From: Paenibacillus taichungensis
GTDB lineage: Bacteria; Bacillota; Bacilli; Paenibacillales; Paenibacillaceae
Length of the DNA: 64,000 nt
Reading direction: 5' to 3'
Assembly (NCBI RefSeq): GCF_003287275.1
Contig: NZ_QEVW01000001.1
Coordinates: 124,001-188,000 of the forward strand
Both the position numbers and the translations under genes were made by a program. Shown piece by piece: positions 25,810 through 33,175 of the stretch. Positions within the stretch are counted from its first letter, which is position 1. Each line of letters opens with the position of its first letter. The notes beneath the pieces were generated by a model. The model worked only from the letters and a program-made list of their open reading frames with translations. It had not been told where the DNA came from and made no database searches.

Positions 25810-25842
25810 ATTCATTTGCCGTTCATTTTCGCCTCCTATACT
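25810..25842 (+). promoter_or_regulatory. HssR direct repeat and hrtBA promoter
   Basis: ATTCATTTG-CC-GTTCATTTT forms a nine-base direct repeat with 11-bp period, the same layout as the known HssR site GTTCATATT-nn-GTTCATATT. It overlaps the expected -35 position, and TATACT (25837-25842) serves as -10. This places phospho-HssR where an OmpR-type activator contacts RNA polymerase. Confidence 0.75.
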
Positions 25843-25869
25843 TGGGTTATCAAGAGGAGGTCAGAGAAT

Positions 25870-26994
25870 ATGTACTTGGCTATTAGAGAGATGAGATTTG
25901 CCAAAGGGCGGTATGCATTAATTGCTACAATTATGGTGCTTGTATCATTTCTGGTTTTGTTTGTTACAGGCCTGGCACAGGGGCTTGCGTATGATAACGC
26001 GGCATCCATCAAAAATATGGCAGCAACCCATTTTGTTCTGGAGCAGGATTCGAATCATCGGTTTACCCGCTCCCAGGTGAATCAGGACGAGCTGGAGCAG
26101 ACACGCTCCGTTGTGGGGCAAGAGAATGCTGAACCGCTGGGTGTAAAAATGACAACAGTCAGTTCAGCTGGCGATATAAAGAAGATTGATGTAACGCTAT
26201 TCATGGTGAACCCGGAAGGTTGGCTGGCTCCAACCGTAACGGATGGCTCTCCAATCACGGATCTGAAAGACGGGCAGGTTGTAGTGGATCAAAAGCTGTC
26301 TGAATCTGGCGTGACGATTGGAACGGTTCTGGTCGATCAAGCCTCGGGAACGGAGTGGACCGTGGGTGGATTTGTGGAAAATGAGTCCTTCAGTCACTCA
26401 CCAGTTGTGTTCTTGAACGAGCAGGAATGGCTCGCTATTCAGGAAGGTTCCCGTACTTCGCTAGGAAAAGCAAACTCTAATGCTCCGGTATACAATGCGA
26501 TTGCCGTTAAGGATGCAGGCGAGAAGGTAGATAGCCTTAGTGCCGCTCTGCCGAATACGGAAGTAATTACGAAGTCCGATGCGGTATCGGCTATTCCTGG
26601 TTACAAGGAAGAGCAGGGTTCGCTGCTCATGATGATTGCCTTTTTATTTGTCATCTCGGCGTTTGTGCTTGCGGTATTCTTCTACGTCATCACGATTCAG
26701 AAAACGAGTCAATTTGGTATTTTGAAAGCCATTGGGACGCGAAATTCATATTTGGCGGGCAGTGTTTCGTTGCAAGTATTGCTTCTGTCCATCGGCAGTC
26801 TGGTGATCAGTGTGCTGTTGGTTCAGCTGTTTGAATCGATCTTGCCAGCTTCGATGCCGTTTCAATTAGGCTTGTCCACCCTGGCACTAACCTGCGTGTT
26901 ATTCGTGGTGATGTCTATGGCAGGTTCGTTATTCTCGGTGTGGAAGGTTACCAAAATTGATGCGCTTGATGCGATTGGGAGGACAGCAGCATGA
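25870..26994 (+). CDS. hrtB: Heme efflux ABC permease HrtB
   Basis: The 374-residue FtsX-type permease has one N-terminal helix (MYLAIREMRFAKGRYALI and onward), an extracytoplasmic domain of about 210 residues, and three C-terminal helices. This is the MacB-like topology of HrtB. The opening AIREMRFAKGRYALI and the GLAQGLAYDN segment match staphylococcal HrtB. ATG 25870 has GAGGAGG upstream; the longer frame begins inside the HssR promoter. It overlaps hrtA by 4 bases. With HrtA it removes excess heme from the membrane. Confidence 0.88.
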   Translation: MYLAIREMRFAKGRYALIATIMVLVSFLVLFVTGLAQGLAYDNAASIKNMAATHFVLEQDSNHRFTRSQVNQDELEQTRSVVGQENAEPLGVKMTTVSSAGDIKKIDVTLFMVNPEGWLAPTVTDGSPITDLKDGQVVVDQKLSESGVTIGTVLVDQASGTEWTVGGFVENESFSHSPVVFLNEQEWLAIQEGSRTSLGKANSNAPVYNAIAVKDAGEKVDSLSAALPNTEVITKSDAVSAIPGYKEEQGSLLMMIAFLFVISAFVLAVFFYVITIQKTSQFGILKAIGTRNSYLAGSVSLQVLLLSIGSLVISVLLVQLFESILPASMPFQLGLSTLALTCVLFVVMSMAGSLFSVWKVTKIDALDAIGRTAA

Positions 26995-27668
26995 GAAACC
27001 GATTGGTATTGCAGGGAATTACACAGTCTTTTGAAGATGGCGGGGTCAAACGGACGATATTGGATAAGTTGGATCTTAAGGTGGCCGAAGGAGAACTCGT
27101 CGCGGTCATGGGACCTTCCGGCTCAGGCAAAAGTACATTTCTGTCCATCGCAGGTGCACTGCTTGAACCAACAGAGGGACAGGTTCTGCTGGATGGCGCA
27201 TCGATTATGGGCAAAAACAAACAGGACATATCCGATGTGCGGCTCCAGCAGCTCGGGTTTATTTTTCAAAGTGCCAACCTCATTCCGTACCTGAAAGTGG
27301 AAGAACAGCTAATGGTGGTCGCCAAGCTTGCTGGAACGGACAAAAACAAGGCTGAGAAGCGGGTCGATGAGCTACTGGATACGGTAGGTTTATCGCATCG
27401 TCGTAAGGCATATGCCGAGAAGCTTTCCGGCGGAGAACGCCAGCGGGTTGCCATTGCCAGAGCTTTGATGAATGATCCAGCCGTCCTGCTTGCGGACGAA
27501 CCGACAGCCAGTCTGGATGCGGAACGCGGACTGGATATTGTGGGCATGATTGCACGGCTCGTGAAGGAGCAGGGCAAGAGTGCGGTGATGGTTACGCATG
27601 ATGAGCGGATTTTGCCGCTATGTGATCGGGTTCTCTTTTTGGAAAACGGGAAATTGGTACACCATTAG
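26991..27668 (+). CDS. hrtA: Heme efflux ABC ATPase HrtA
   Basis: The 225-residue ATPase of the MacB/LolD class has Walker A GPSGSGKST (residues 41-49), signature LSGGERQRVAIARAL (about 143-157), Walker B VLLADEPTAS and the H-loop VMVTHDER. The ATG overlaps the hrtB stop (ATGA), so translation is coupled. It powers HrtB. A terminator follows within about 50 bp. Confidence 0.9.
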   Translation: MRNRLVLQGITQSFEDGGVKRTILDKLDLKVAEGELVAVMGPSGSGKSTFLSIAGALLEPTEGQVLLDGASIMGKNKQDISDVRLQQLGFIFQSANLIPYLKVEEQLMVVAKLAGTDKNKAEKRVDELLDTVGLSHRRKAYAEKLSGGERQRVAIARALMNDPAVLLADEPTASLDAERGLDIVGMIARLVKEQGKSAVMVTHDERILPLCDRVLFLENGKLVHH

Positions 27669-27673
27669 CGCTC

Positions 27674-27706
27674 AGAGTGGATCGTGTAAACATTCTTTAG
27701 TTCAAC
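27674..27706 (+). repeat. Possible decayed end of the dispersed repeat
   Basis: GAGTGG, GTGTAAA, ATTCTTT and a GTTCAA-type end occur in the same order and spacing as the right end of the 61716-61849 repeat and the bases just past it. Only about 30 bp align, so this may be a remnant or chance. Confidence 0.3.
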
Positions 27707-27719
27707 TGAAATAACATTA

Positions 27720-27762
27720 GAAGGTCCATGGATTCCCGATGGGAAAAGTGGCCTTCTTTTTT
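27720..27762 (+). terminator. Terminator of hrtBA
   Basis: GAAGGTC pairs with GGCCTTC (one wobble), with a TTTTTT tail. It follows hrtA. Confidence 0.65.
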
Positions 27763-27836
27763 CTTTTTTGATCTATAATGAGAGATAGAACTTATAATGG
27801 AAGATTTATTTTACATAGAGAGGATCGGATAGAAAA

Positions 27837-28379
27837 ATGAAGACTTTGGATCGGGAACAGTTCCCGGCGCTTAGCACATCGATTCATTGGGGAATTGTTA
27901 AAGCGGAGTTTAGACTGAATGCCATCGTGGATGAAACGTTGGTAAGCAATGTGAGTATCATCCCGTTTGTCGGGAAACGAGTGGTTGTTTTTCAGATCGA
28001 TAACGGAAAATGGGAGCTGCCCGGAGGAACGTTGGAGGCAGGAGAGAAGTATATGGATGGATTGCAACGTGAAGTGATGGAGGAGCTCGGAGCCAAGTTG
28101 GTCACGTATCAGGTGTTTGGGCAATTTCATTGCATGTCGAGTGCGCCTAAGCCGTATAGACCACATATTCCTCATCCTCATTTTGTAAGACTTATTGGCT
28201 ATGGAGAGGTTGAACTCGTTGGCCAACCGCTGAATCCGGTGGATGGGGAACAGGTAATTGCTGTAGAGGTTGTGGAGATTGGTGAAGCGATCAGGAGATT
28301 TGAAGAACAGAATAGATATGACATTGCAGAAATGTACCGATTGGCCTATTTGCTTCGAGAAGAAGCAAACGGTAAGTAG
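27837..28379 (+). CDS. Nudix hydrolase
   Basis: The 180-residue protein has a complete Nudix box starting GGTLEAGEKYMDGL (about residues 62-75) and ending REVMEELG, with the catalytic glutamates in place. An N-terminal extension of about 40 residues precedes the fold. Substrates cannot be told from sequence. GAGAGGATCGGATAGAAAA precedes the ATG. It is separate from hrtA (a terminator lies between). A heptanucleotide repeat follows it. Confidence 0.88.
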   Translation: MKTLDREQFPALSTSIHWGIVKAEFRLNAIVDETLVSNVSIIPFVGKRVVVFQIDNGKWELPGGTLEAGEKYMDGLQREVMEELGAKLVTYQVFGQFHCMSSAPKPYRPHIPHPHFVRLIGYGEVELVGQPLNPVDGEQVIAVEVVEIGEAIRRFEEQNRYDIAEMYRLAYLLREEANGK

Positions 28380-28398
28380 CTGGAATACTAGTTTATTC

Positions 28399-28433
28399 TA
28401 AATCTTAAATCTTAAATCTTAAATCTTAAATCC
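28399..28433. repeat. Tandem heptanucleotide repeat, five units
   Basis: TAAATCT is repeated four times perfectly, and a fifth copy reads TAAATCC. The array lies between the Nudix gene and the DUF4275 gene, 18 bases before the latter's start. Unit number may vary by slippage and alter spacing of any promoter here. Confidence 0.9.
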
Positions 28434-28450
28434 AATAAACTTCGGAGGTT

Positions 28451-28957
28451 ATGATGATTAGAGATGAAATTAATGAGTTGTTGGATGCTCTACCGGAGCA
28501 TGAACTGAACGTGATTTACTCGCGAATCGAGCTAGTGCACCGCAAATATATGTATAACAAAAATTTGGAGGACAAGGGGGTCCTTGTGACTGAATTGTGC
28601 GAGGAATCCGAAGAAATTATACAGAAATGGGATAACACATTTGCCAAGAGCATCAGTGAAGAGGTAAAAGAGGCTATCTATTATAGCCAGTACAAGTGGC
28701 ATATGTTCAGTTATGAGAAACAGGATTGCCTAACAGACAATGCTGCACGAGATGCTTTCAATGCCGAAAATAAAAACGAATTGTATGTCATGTATCAACA
28801 TACACCATTCATACAGGTATTTCAGAATGCGAATAAGGTCATCGCAGAAGATTTTGATTCGGCACAGGACATTTATATTTTTGACCAAGAATTCACGTGG
28901 ACGTATGTACATACCCATGAATCCAGATGCGGACCGTATTTTTATAAATTGAAGTAA
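28451..28957 (+). CDS. DUF4275 family protein
   Basis: The 168-residue protein ends in the hallmark of DUF4275: YKWHMFSYEKQDCL, then the DIYIFDQEFTWTYVHTHE segment and GPYFYKL. The role is unknown. Two ATGs at 28451 and 28454 are possible; GGAGG lies 3 to 6 bases upstream, which favours the second. It is a lone gene after the heptanucleotide repeat. Confidence 0.75.
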   Translation: MMIRDEINELLDALPEHELNVIYSRIELVHRKYMYNKNLEDKGVLVTELCEESEEIIQKWDNTFAKSISEEVKEAIYYSQYKWHMFSYEKQDCLTDNAARDAFNAENKNELYVMYQHTPFIQVFQNANKVIAEDFDSAQDIYIFDQEFTWTYVHTHESRCGPYFYKLK

Positions 28958-29245
28958 CAAGGATTAGTAAGGAATAACAAGTTAGTGAGGAGTTTGGATT
29001 CAGCTTTTTTAACAAACGAATAATCTGCCAGAGGAGCCACCTGATGCGTAAGATTTTAACGAACATTTGAAGAAGTTTAAATGTTTTTTGTACAGAGCCG
29101 TGTGTAAGTTATTCTAATTTTTTTTGTAAATTACTTCCATGGCGGGGGGGAGAGTCAATGCATTTAGATAAAGAAGTGAGGTGTATGTATTTAGGTGCCA
29201 TTCAGGAATAAAAAACCTAAAAAAAATCGATAACATTATTGTGAA
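28958..29245. other. Intergenic stretch without recognisable gene
   Basis: No convincing gene is present. A GTGAGG site near 29176 leads only to an eight-codon frame. A run of seven G occurs at about 29143-29149. The terminator at 29246 closes the stretch. Confidence 0.6.
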
Positions 29246-29287
29246 GTAAAAGCTTATATCGAAATTTTTCGATATAAGCTTTTTACT
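29246..29287. terminator. Long bidirectional hairpin terminator
   Basis: GTAAAAGCTTATATCGAAA pairs with its near-perfect complement around a two-base loop, with T-runs on both strands. It ends the PLAT-domain gene on the minus strand. Confidence 0.8.
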
Positions 29288-29296
29288 TTAAATAAA

Positions 29297-29791
29297 TTAT
29301 TTAGGGTATAGAACCGTGCTTTCGGGACCAGTTTCTCCAAAGAAACCTGAGGGTACATTATATGCTTTACCATCAAAGGTAATTGAGCTAACTTTCCAAC
29401 CCGCTTTCCATCCACTACCATCTGTTCTTAAAGCAATGGCTTTGACTTTTCCGACATCTTCGCATCTAAAGTTAAATTGATCAGTTTGACCGCGTTCGAA
29501 TGGGTTAGAGCTAGTATTTGCGAGCAAAATTTCACCTGAAGTTCCATTTTCTCCAATAACCTTGATCCATATAATCGAATCTGTACCAGCATCAGCTACA
29601 TCAGCAGTCACGATATCTATCCAGTGGCTAACAAATGCTGCTGCTTGTACATTACTTTGATTGTTGTCCACATTGCTAGGCAAAACATTGGTACTAGTTG
29701 TATCTACAGTATCTGCAAAAACTGAAGCAGGTAACAATAGGGATGAACCTAATAATAAAGACGAGCTGAAGATTGATAGTTTTTTTCTCAT
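29297..29791 (-). CDS. Secreted PLAT/LH2-domain protein
   Basis: A signal peptide ending in PASVFA-D (cleavage near residue 26) precedes a 135-residue mature protein. Its main part fits a PLAT/LH2 beta-sandwich: WIKVIGENGTSGEILL, then QFNFRCEDVGKVKAIALR and the WKAGWKVSSITF segment. PLAT domains bind lipids or membranes, and bacterial single-domain forms are rare and uncharacterised. There is no cell-wall anchor, so it is probably released. AAAATGAG precedes the ATG. It is monocistronic. Confidence 0.75.
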   Translation of the reverse strand: MRKKLSIFSSSLLLGSSLLLPASVFADTVDTTSTNVLPSNVDNNQSNVQAAAFVSHWIDIVTADVADAGTDSIIWIKVIGENGTSGEILLANTSSNPFERGQTDQFNFRCEDVGKVKAIALRTDGSGWKAGWKVSSITFDGKAYNVPSGFFGETGPESTVLYPK

Positions 29792-29926
29792 TTTGTATAC
29801 TCACCATCCGATTTTGATATTTATACCAATATATAATTTAGTATAAAAGTATATATTCTACAAAAAATGAAATATACCTTCTTAAATATACATAAAAATA
29901 CAATTTAGTTATAAAGGAGGAGTTAA

Positions 29927-30064
29927 ATGGTCGGAGATAGAAATTATTATAGTAAAATAGTACCAGGGGAATTTAAAAGTGGAAATTGTCAATTAAGATT
30001 GTTTGATTTTGATTTTCATTTGAATAGTAGAACGGAAAGGTGTGAACTGCATGGCAAACACTAA
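29927..30064 (+). CDS. Putative 45-residue peptide upstream of the HhH protein
   Basis: AAAGGAGGAGTTAA gives an excellent ribosome site for this 45-codon frame. The product (MVGDRNYYSKIVPGEF at its start) has no recognised domain. Its last 14 bases overlap the start of the next gene in another frame, as in translationally coupled pairs. It may be a real small protein or a translated leader. Confidence 0.4.
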   Translation: MVGDRNYYSKIVPGEFKSGNCQLRLFDFDFHLNSRTERCELHGKH

Positions 30065-30344
30065 AGGAACACTAAGAACATGCGAACAAGGGCATTCCTA
30101 TTACAAAAGTAGCGATTGTCCAACTTGTCCGGTTTGTGAGAAGGAACGGAAACCGAAAGAAGGATTTCTTTCATTGCTGTCAGCACCCGCCAGACGTGCG
30201 CTGGAGAATCAGGGAATTACGTCGTTGCAGCTACTCTCGCAATACACCGGAAAAGAGATTTTGAAGCTGCACGGGATCGGGCCTTCTGCAATGCCAAAAC
30301 TTCGACAAGCACTTGAAGAAGAGGGGTTATCTTTTAAAGAGTAA
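30051..30344 (+). CDS. Zinc-ribbon plus RpoA-C-terminal-like HhH protein
   Basis: The 97-residue product has an N-terminal zinc-binding stretch (CEQGHSYYKSSDCPTCPVC, four cysteines and one His) and a C-terminal helix-hairpin-helix domain like the RNA polymerase alpha C-terminal domain (RRALENQGITSLQLL, then LHGIGPSAMPKLR). Such proteins are common in Bacillales and may bind DNA; none is well studied. ATG 30051 follows GAAAGGTGTG. It is followed by a terminator. Confidence 0.8.
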   Translation: MANTKGTLRTCEQGHSYYKSSDCPTCPVCEKERKPKEGFLSLLSAPARRALENQGITSLQLLSQYTGKEILKLHGIGPSAMPKLRQALEEEGLSFKE

Positions 30345-30434
30345 CCAGGTAGGACGATACTCACCTGTGCCATATGGATTCCTTATTTTATAAAATCAGT
30401 TCGAGTTCACAATACGTTTGTCAGATGAAAACAT

Positions 30435-30473
30435 AAGCCCCGACCTAAGATGTAAGATCTAAGGCCGGGGTTT
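30435..30473 (+). terminator. Rho-independent terminator
   Basis: AAGCCCCG and CGGGGTTT form the base of the stem, with CCTAAGAT/ATCTAAGG above a mismatch. It ends the HhH gene. Confidence 0.7.
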
Positions 30474-30506
30474 GTTAAAAGAGGATTCAAATAGAGGAGG
30501 GATATC

Positions 30507-31120
30507 TTGAAGATTTTCTTAGTAAGACACGGGATGGATGAGGAAGGCTACAGAGGTGGCTGGAGTCAACGAGGGCTCATTGAAGAAGGTGTTACTCAAT
30601 CGGAGAGACTCGGAGATTACCTGTACCATCATTCAGAAAACTATAAGATAAACACGGTGATTAGCAGTGATCTACCGCGTGCAGTCCAGACTGCCAAAGA
30701 GCTTGAAAAAGACTGTACATAAAGGGGCTTTATCTGAAGGACTGGAGAGAAATGAACAACGGAGATTTGGCTGGAATGCCAAATAAGGAAGCAGAAGTGA
30801 AATATGCAGGAGTTTATTTTAACACTCTTGGCATGGATACCCCGTTTCCAGGAGGAGAGAGTCCTCGGAATTTTTATTACAGAATATGTACATCCTTTCG
30901 GGATTTATGCAGAGGTATAGAGGAGCAGAAGATAGAATCGAATGCTCTACTGGTCACGCTCGGCGGAGTAATCAACATCCTTTATTATCTCTTAGGAAAC
31001 CAGGATTGGACCAATACATCGGAGTTTTATTCTATAGGAAATACCAGTGTTCATACGGTTGAAAAAGGACTAAATGGTTGGAAGTTTAGCAGCATGAATA
31101 TGATGAGTCATCTAGGTTAG
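30507..31120 (+). pseudogene. Histidine phosphatase interrupted by a frameshift
   Basis: The first frame begins at a TTG with GGAGGG upstream and gives KIFLVRHGMDEEG (catalytic RHG) and ISSDLPRAVQTAKELEK before a TAA at 30720. The next frame continues LYIKGLYLKDWREMNNGDLA to FPGGESP and on to 31120. Shifting by one base in the run GAAAAAG at about 30707 joins them into a phosphoglycerate-mutase-like protein of about 204 residues. The second catalytic His, which usually follows LLVT, is replaced by LGG, so even the repaired protein might be altered. Confidence 0.7.
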
Positions 31121-31241
31121 AAAAGGTTGCAATCCAATAAACGACAGGTGCAGGAAAGATATTAAGCTGTTCTGGCTTAACTTTAAGCTGGGTACATTCA
31201 TACCAATTTTCATTAGACACTGGCTTTAATACAACTACCAT
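31086..31241 (-). pseudogene. Truncated GNAT acetyltransferase (5' end only)
   Basis: GGGAGGAATTTTGT precedes a minus-strand ATG. The frame starts MVVVLKPVSNENWYECTQLK and continues KPEQLNIF, the conserved opening of BltD/SpeG-like N-acetyltransferases. After about 38 residues similarity ends where the frame enters the complement of the phosphatase gene, and it stops at residue 51. The acetyl-CoA site is missing, so this is a remnant cut at the junction with 30507-31120. A leader peptide and hairpin are preserved upstream. Confidence 0.55.
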
Positions 31242-31266
31242 ACAAAATTCCTCCCAAATTTTACTT

Positions 31267-31289
31267 CACAGAGGAATTAATCCTCTGTG
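31267..31289 (-). promoter_or_regulatory. Stem-loop between leader peptide and GNAT remnant
   Basis: CACAGAGGA and TCCTCTGTG form a perfect nine-base stem with a five-base loop. It begins one base after the stop of a 15-codon leader frame and lies just upstream of the GNAT ribosome site. No T-run follows, so it looks like a translational attenuator rather than a terminator. Confidence 0.5.
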
Positions 31290-31290
31290 G

Positions 31291-31338
31291 TTACTTCGTA
31301 TCCTTCCTAAAAACCAGTGCAACATGGTTATTCTTCAT
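31291..31338 (-). CDS. Putative 15-residue leader peptide
   Basis: GAAAGGAGTGATGTGGT precedes an ATG; the frame encodes MKNNHVALVFRKDTK and stops one base before a stable hairpin. The layout is that of inducible resistance leaders, where ribosome stalling exposes the ribosome site of the following gene. The following gene is a broken acetyltransferase. Confidence 0.45.
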   Translation of the reverse strand: MKNNHVALVFRKDTK

Positions 31339-31520
31339 ACCACATCACTCCTTTCGAAATGAAAAAAACCTAATGTATCTTATTTGCTCTTTTGTTTAAT
31401 ATATCCTTCTTTTATCAGTGAAAATAGATTGAACATATCAATCATTTCAAAACAAATAGTTGAGAAAATGGCCTACTACGCTACAATGGAATGAAATGGA
31501 AGTCTAAGGGGATTGCCGAT

Positions 31521-32177
31521 ATGAGTGATAAACCGAGTGATTTGCTGCGTGGTGTGAAGTCCTTGTCTGGACCCTTTCCGACTTGGGATACCGAACAGTT
31601 ACCGGTTCGACCAGGAAATCTTTTTCTGGAATGGCTGAGACTAGCCATTGATTATGGGGTGAAAGAACCTCATGCGATGACAATTTCGACAGTGGATTCG
31701 AATGGTTTTCCAGATGCACGAGTATTGATTTTGAAAGACGTAGTTGACGAAGTTTTTTATTTTGCATCTGGCTCGGAGAGTCGAAAAGGACAGCAACTGG
31801 GGAACAATCCGCATGTGGCACTGACCTTTTACTGGCCTGCATTGGGCAGACAGATCCGCATAAGGGGAGAAGCCGTGGATATGGGCGAGGAAGCAGGTAC
31901 AGCGGATTTTCGGAAAAGATCGGCAGGGGCACGCGCAGTTGCGATGACAGGACGACAGAGTCAGGAGCTGGAGAGCGAGGAAGAATTGGAACGCGCCATT
32001 GCCGCTCAGAAAGAGCGGATCAGCCGAGATCCTGATGTCATTACACCGAATTGGAGACTGTACGCCGTGAATGCAAAGGAAGTTGAGTTCTGGCAGGGAG
32101 ACTCGGAGCGAAAGCATATGCGAATTCAATATATTTTGCATCAAGGGCAATGGAAGCACCAGAGGTTATGGCCGTGA
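31521..32177 (+). CDS. Pyridoxamine 5'-phosphate oxidase family protein (PdxH-like)
   Basis: The 218-residue product follows PdxH in length and motifs: PHAMTISTVDSNGFPDARVL for FMN binding, SRKGQQLGNNPHVALTFYW, and the C-terminal WRLYAVNAKEVEFWQGDSER (about residues 178-197). PdxH makes pyridoxal 5'-phosphate; related proteins act on phenazines, so the substrate is not certain. ATG 31521 is chosen because AAGGGGAT lies 8 bases before it. It stands in a mixed region, followed by a small membrane gene. Confidence 0.85.
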   Translation: MSDKPSDLLRGVKSLSGPFPTWDTEQLPVRPGNLFLEWLRLAIDYGVKEPHAMTISTVDSNGFPDARVLILKDVVDEVFYFASGSESRKGQQLGNNPHVALTFYWPALGRQIRIRGEAVDMGEEAGTADFRKRSAGARAVAMTGRQSQELESEEELERAIAAQKERISRDPDVITPNWRLYAVNAKEVEFWQGDSERKHMRIQYILHQGQWKHQRLWP

Positions 32178-32198
32178 TTTTATTAAGGGGGAATATGT

Positions 32199-32507
32199 GT
32201 GAGTCGTAGAACTACAGGGACACTGCTGCTGGTCATAGCGGCATTTCTGTACAGTGTTCGATATTTGAGTGCTGCCATTTTTGGTTCTGGTGTGGCTTCG
32301 TGGAGTTCGGAATTGTTTCAGAAGATGCTGAAATATGTTGGAACCGCTCCGCAAAGTTGGAGTATAGCTGCTTTAATCCTGGGCCTATTCTATTTAGTAT
32401 GGGCGGAATATGAAGCAACCAGCTCCAAAACCAAAGAAAGTCTCAAGCGTTTTGTGAGTTACGAAACTGTAGATCAAGAAGCGAAAAGCCAGAACAAAAC
32501 AGAATAA
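32199..32507 (+). CDS. Small membrane protein, 102 aa
   Basis: The product has helices near residues 7-24 and 50-70 with a polar linker and a charged C-terminal tail (TSSKTKESLKRF). The start is GTG 32199 with AAGGGGGAATAT upstream. It lies 21 bp after the PdxH-like gene and is probably co-transcribed. Family not recognised. Confidence 0.55.
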   Translation: MSRRTTGTLLLVIAAFLYSVRYLSAAIFGSGVASWSSELFQKMLKYVGTAPQSWSIAALILGLFYLVWAEYEATSSKTKESLKRFVSYETVDQEAKSQNKTE

Positions 32508-32575
32508 CTGGATAGTGTGATTTCTTATCAATAACTGTTGTTATCCTAATTTGAATAAGCCGGGGAGGCATACAT

Positions 32576-33160
32576 ATGAAGTCCATTGAAAGTTATTTTG
32601 ACCCATTTCCGGTATTGGAAACTGAACGAACGCTGCTTAGGCCCATTACCTATGGTGATCTGGATGAGATGTACCGTTATTGCGCGGTTCCTGCTGTATC
32701 GGAGTACACGACCTGGGATGCTCATCAGAGCAAGGACGATACGAAAGGCTTTATTGATTTTGTCATGAGTCGATATGAGCTGGATAAGCTGGGGCCATGG
32801 GGAATCGAGGATAAACAAACAAAGAAGTTGATTGGCAGCTGCAATTATTTGGGGTGTGACAGTAACAGTATGAGGGTGGAATTGGGTTATGTGTTATCCA
32901 ACGAGTATTGGGGCCAAGGAATCATGACGGAAGTGGTTAGCCGAATCATTCAATTTGGATTTGAAGACATCGGATTGGAACGCATTCAGGCTAAATGTCT
33001 GGTGGGTAACATCGGTTCCGCAAAGGTCATGGAAAAGACAGGCATGAAATTCGAAGGAGTTTTACGGAATTATATGAAAATTAAAAACGAAATGCAGGAT
33101 TTGAAAATGTATGCGATGACCAGAGAAGATTTTGATTCAAACACAACTTCAACTTTTTAA
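32576..33160 (+). CDS. GNAT acetyltransferase, RimJ/RimL type
   Basis: The 194-residue protein opens with the RimJ/L pattern ETERTLLRPITYGDLDEMYR, has ELGYVLSNEYWGQGIMTEV (acetyl-CoA site, about residues 102-120), and the GSAKVMEKTGMKFEG segment typical of family C termini. It transfers acetyl groups to an amine, perhaps a peptide or antibiotic. GGGGAGGCATACAT precedes the ATG. It stands alone. Confidence 0.88.
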   Translation: MKSIESYFDPFPVLETERTLLRPITYGDLDEMYRYCAVPAVSEYTTWDAHQSKDDTKGFIDFVMSRYELDKLGPWGIEDKQTKKLIGSCNYLGCDSNSMRVELGYVLSNEYWGQGIMTEVVSRIIQFGFEDIGLERIQAKCLVGNIGSAKVMEKTGMKFEGVLRNYMKIKNEMQDLKMYAMTREDFDSNTTSTF

Positions 33161-33175
33161 GTGAGGTGAGGGTAT

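Noticed and set aside
28399-28433. CRISPR array
   Set aside because: The units are 7 bp with no spacers. No CRISPR repeats or cas genes were seen anywhere in the window.
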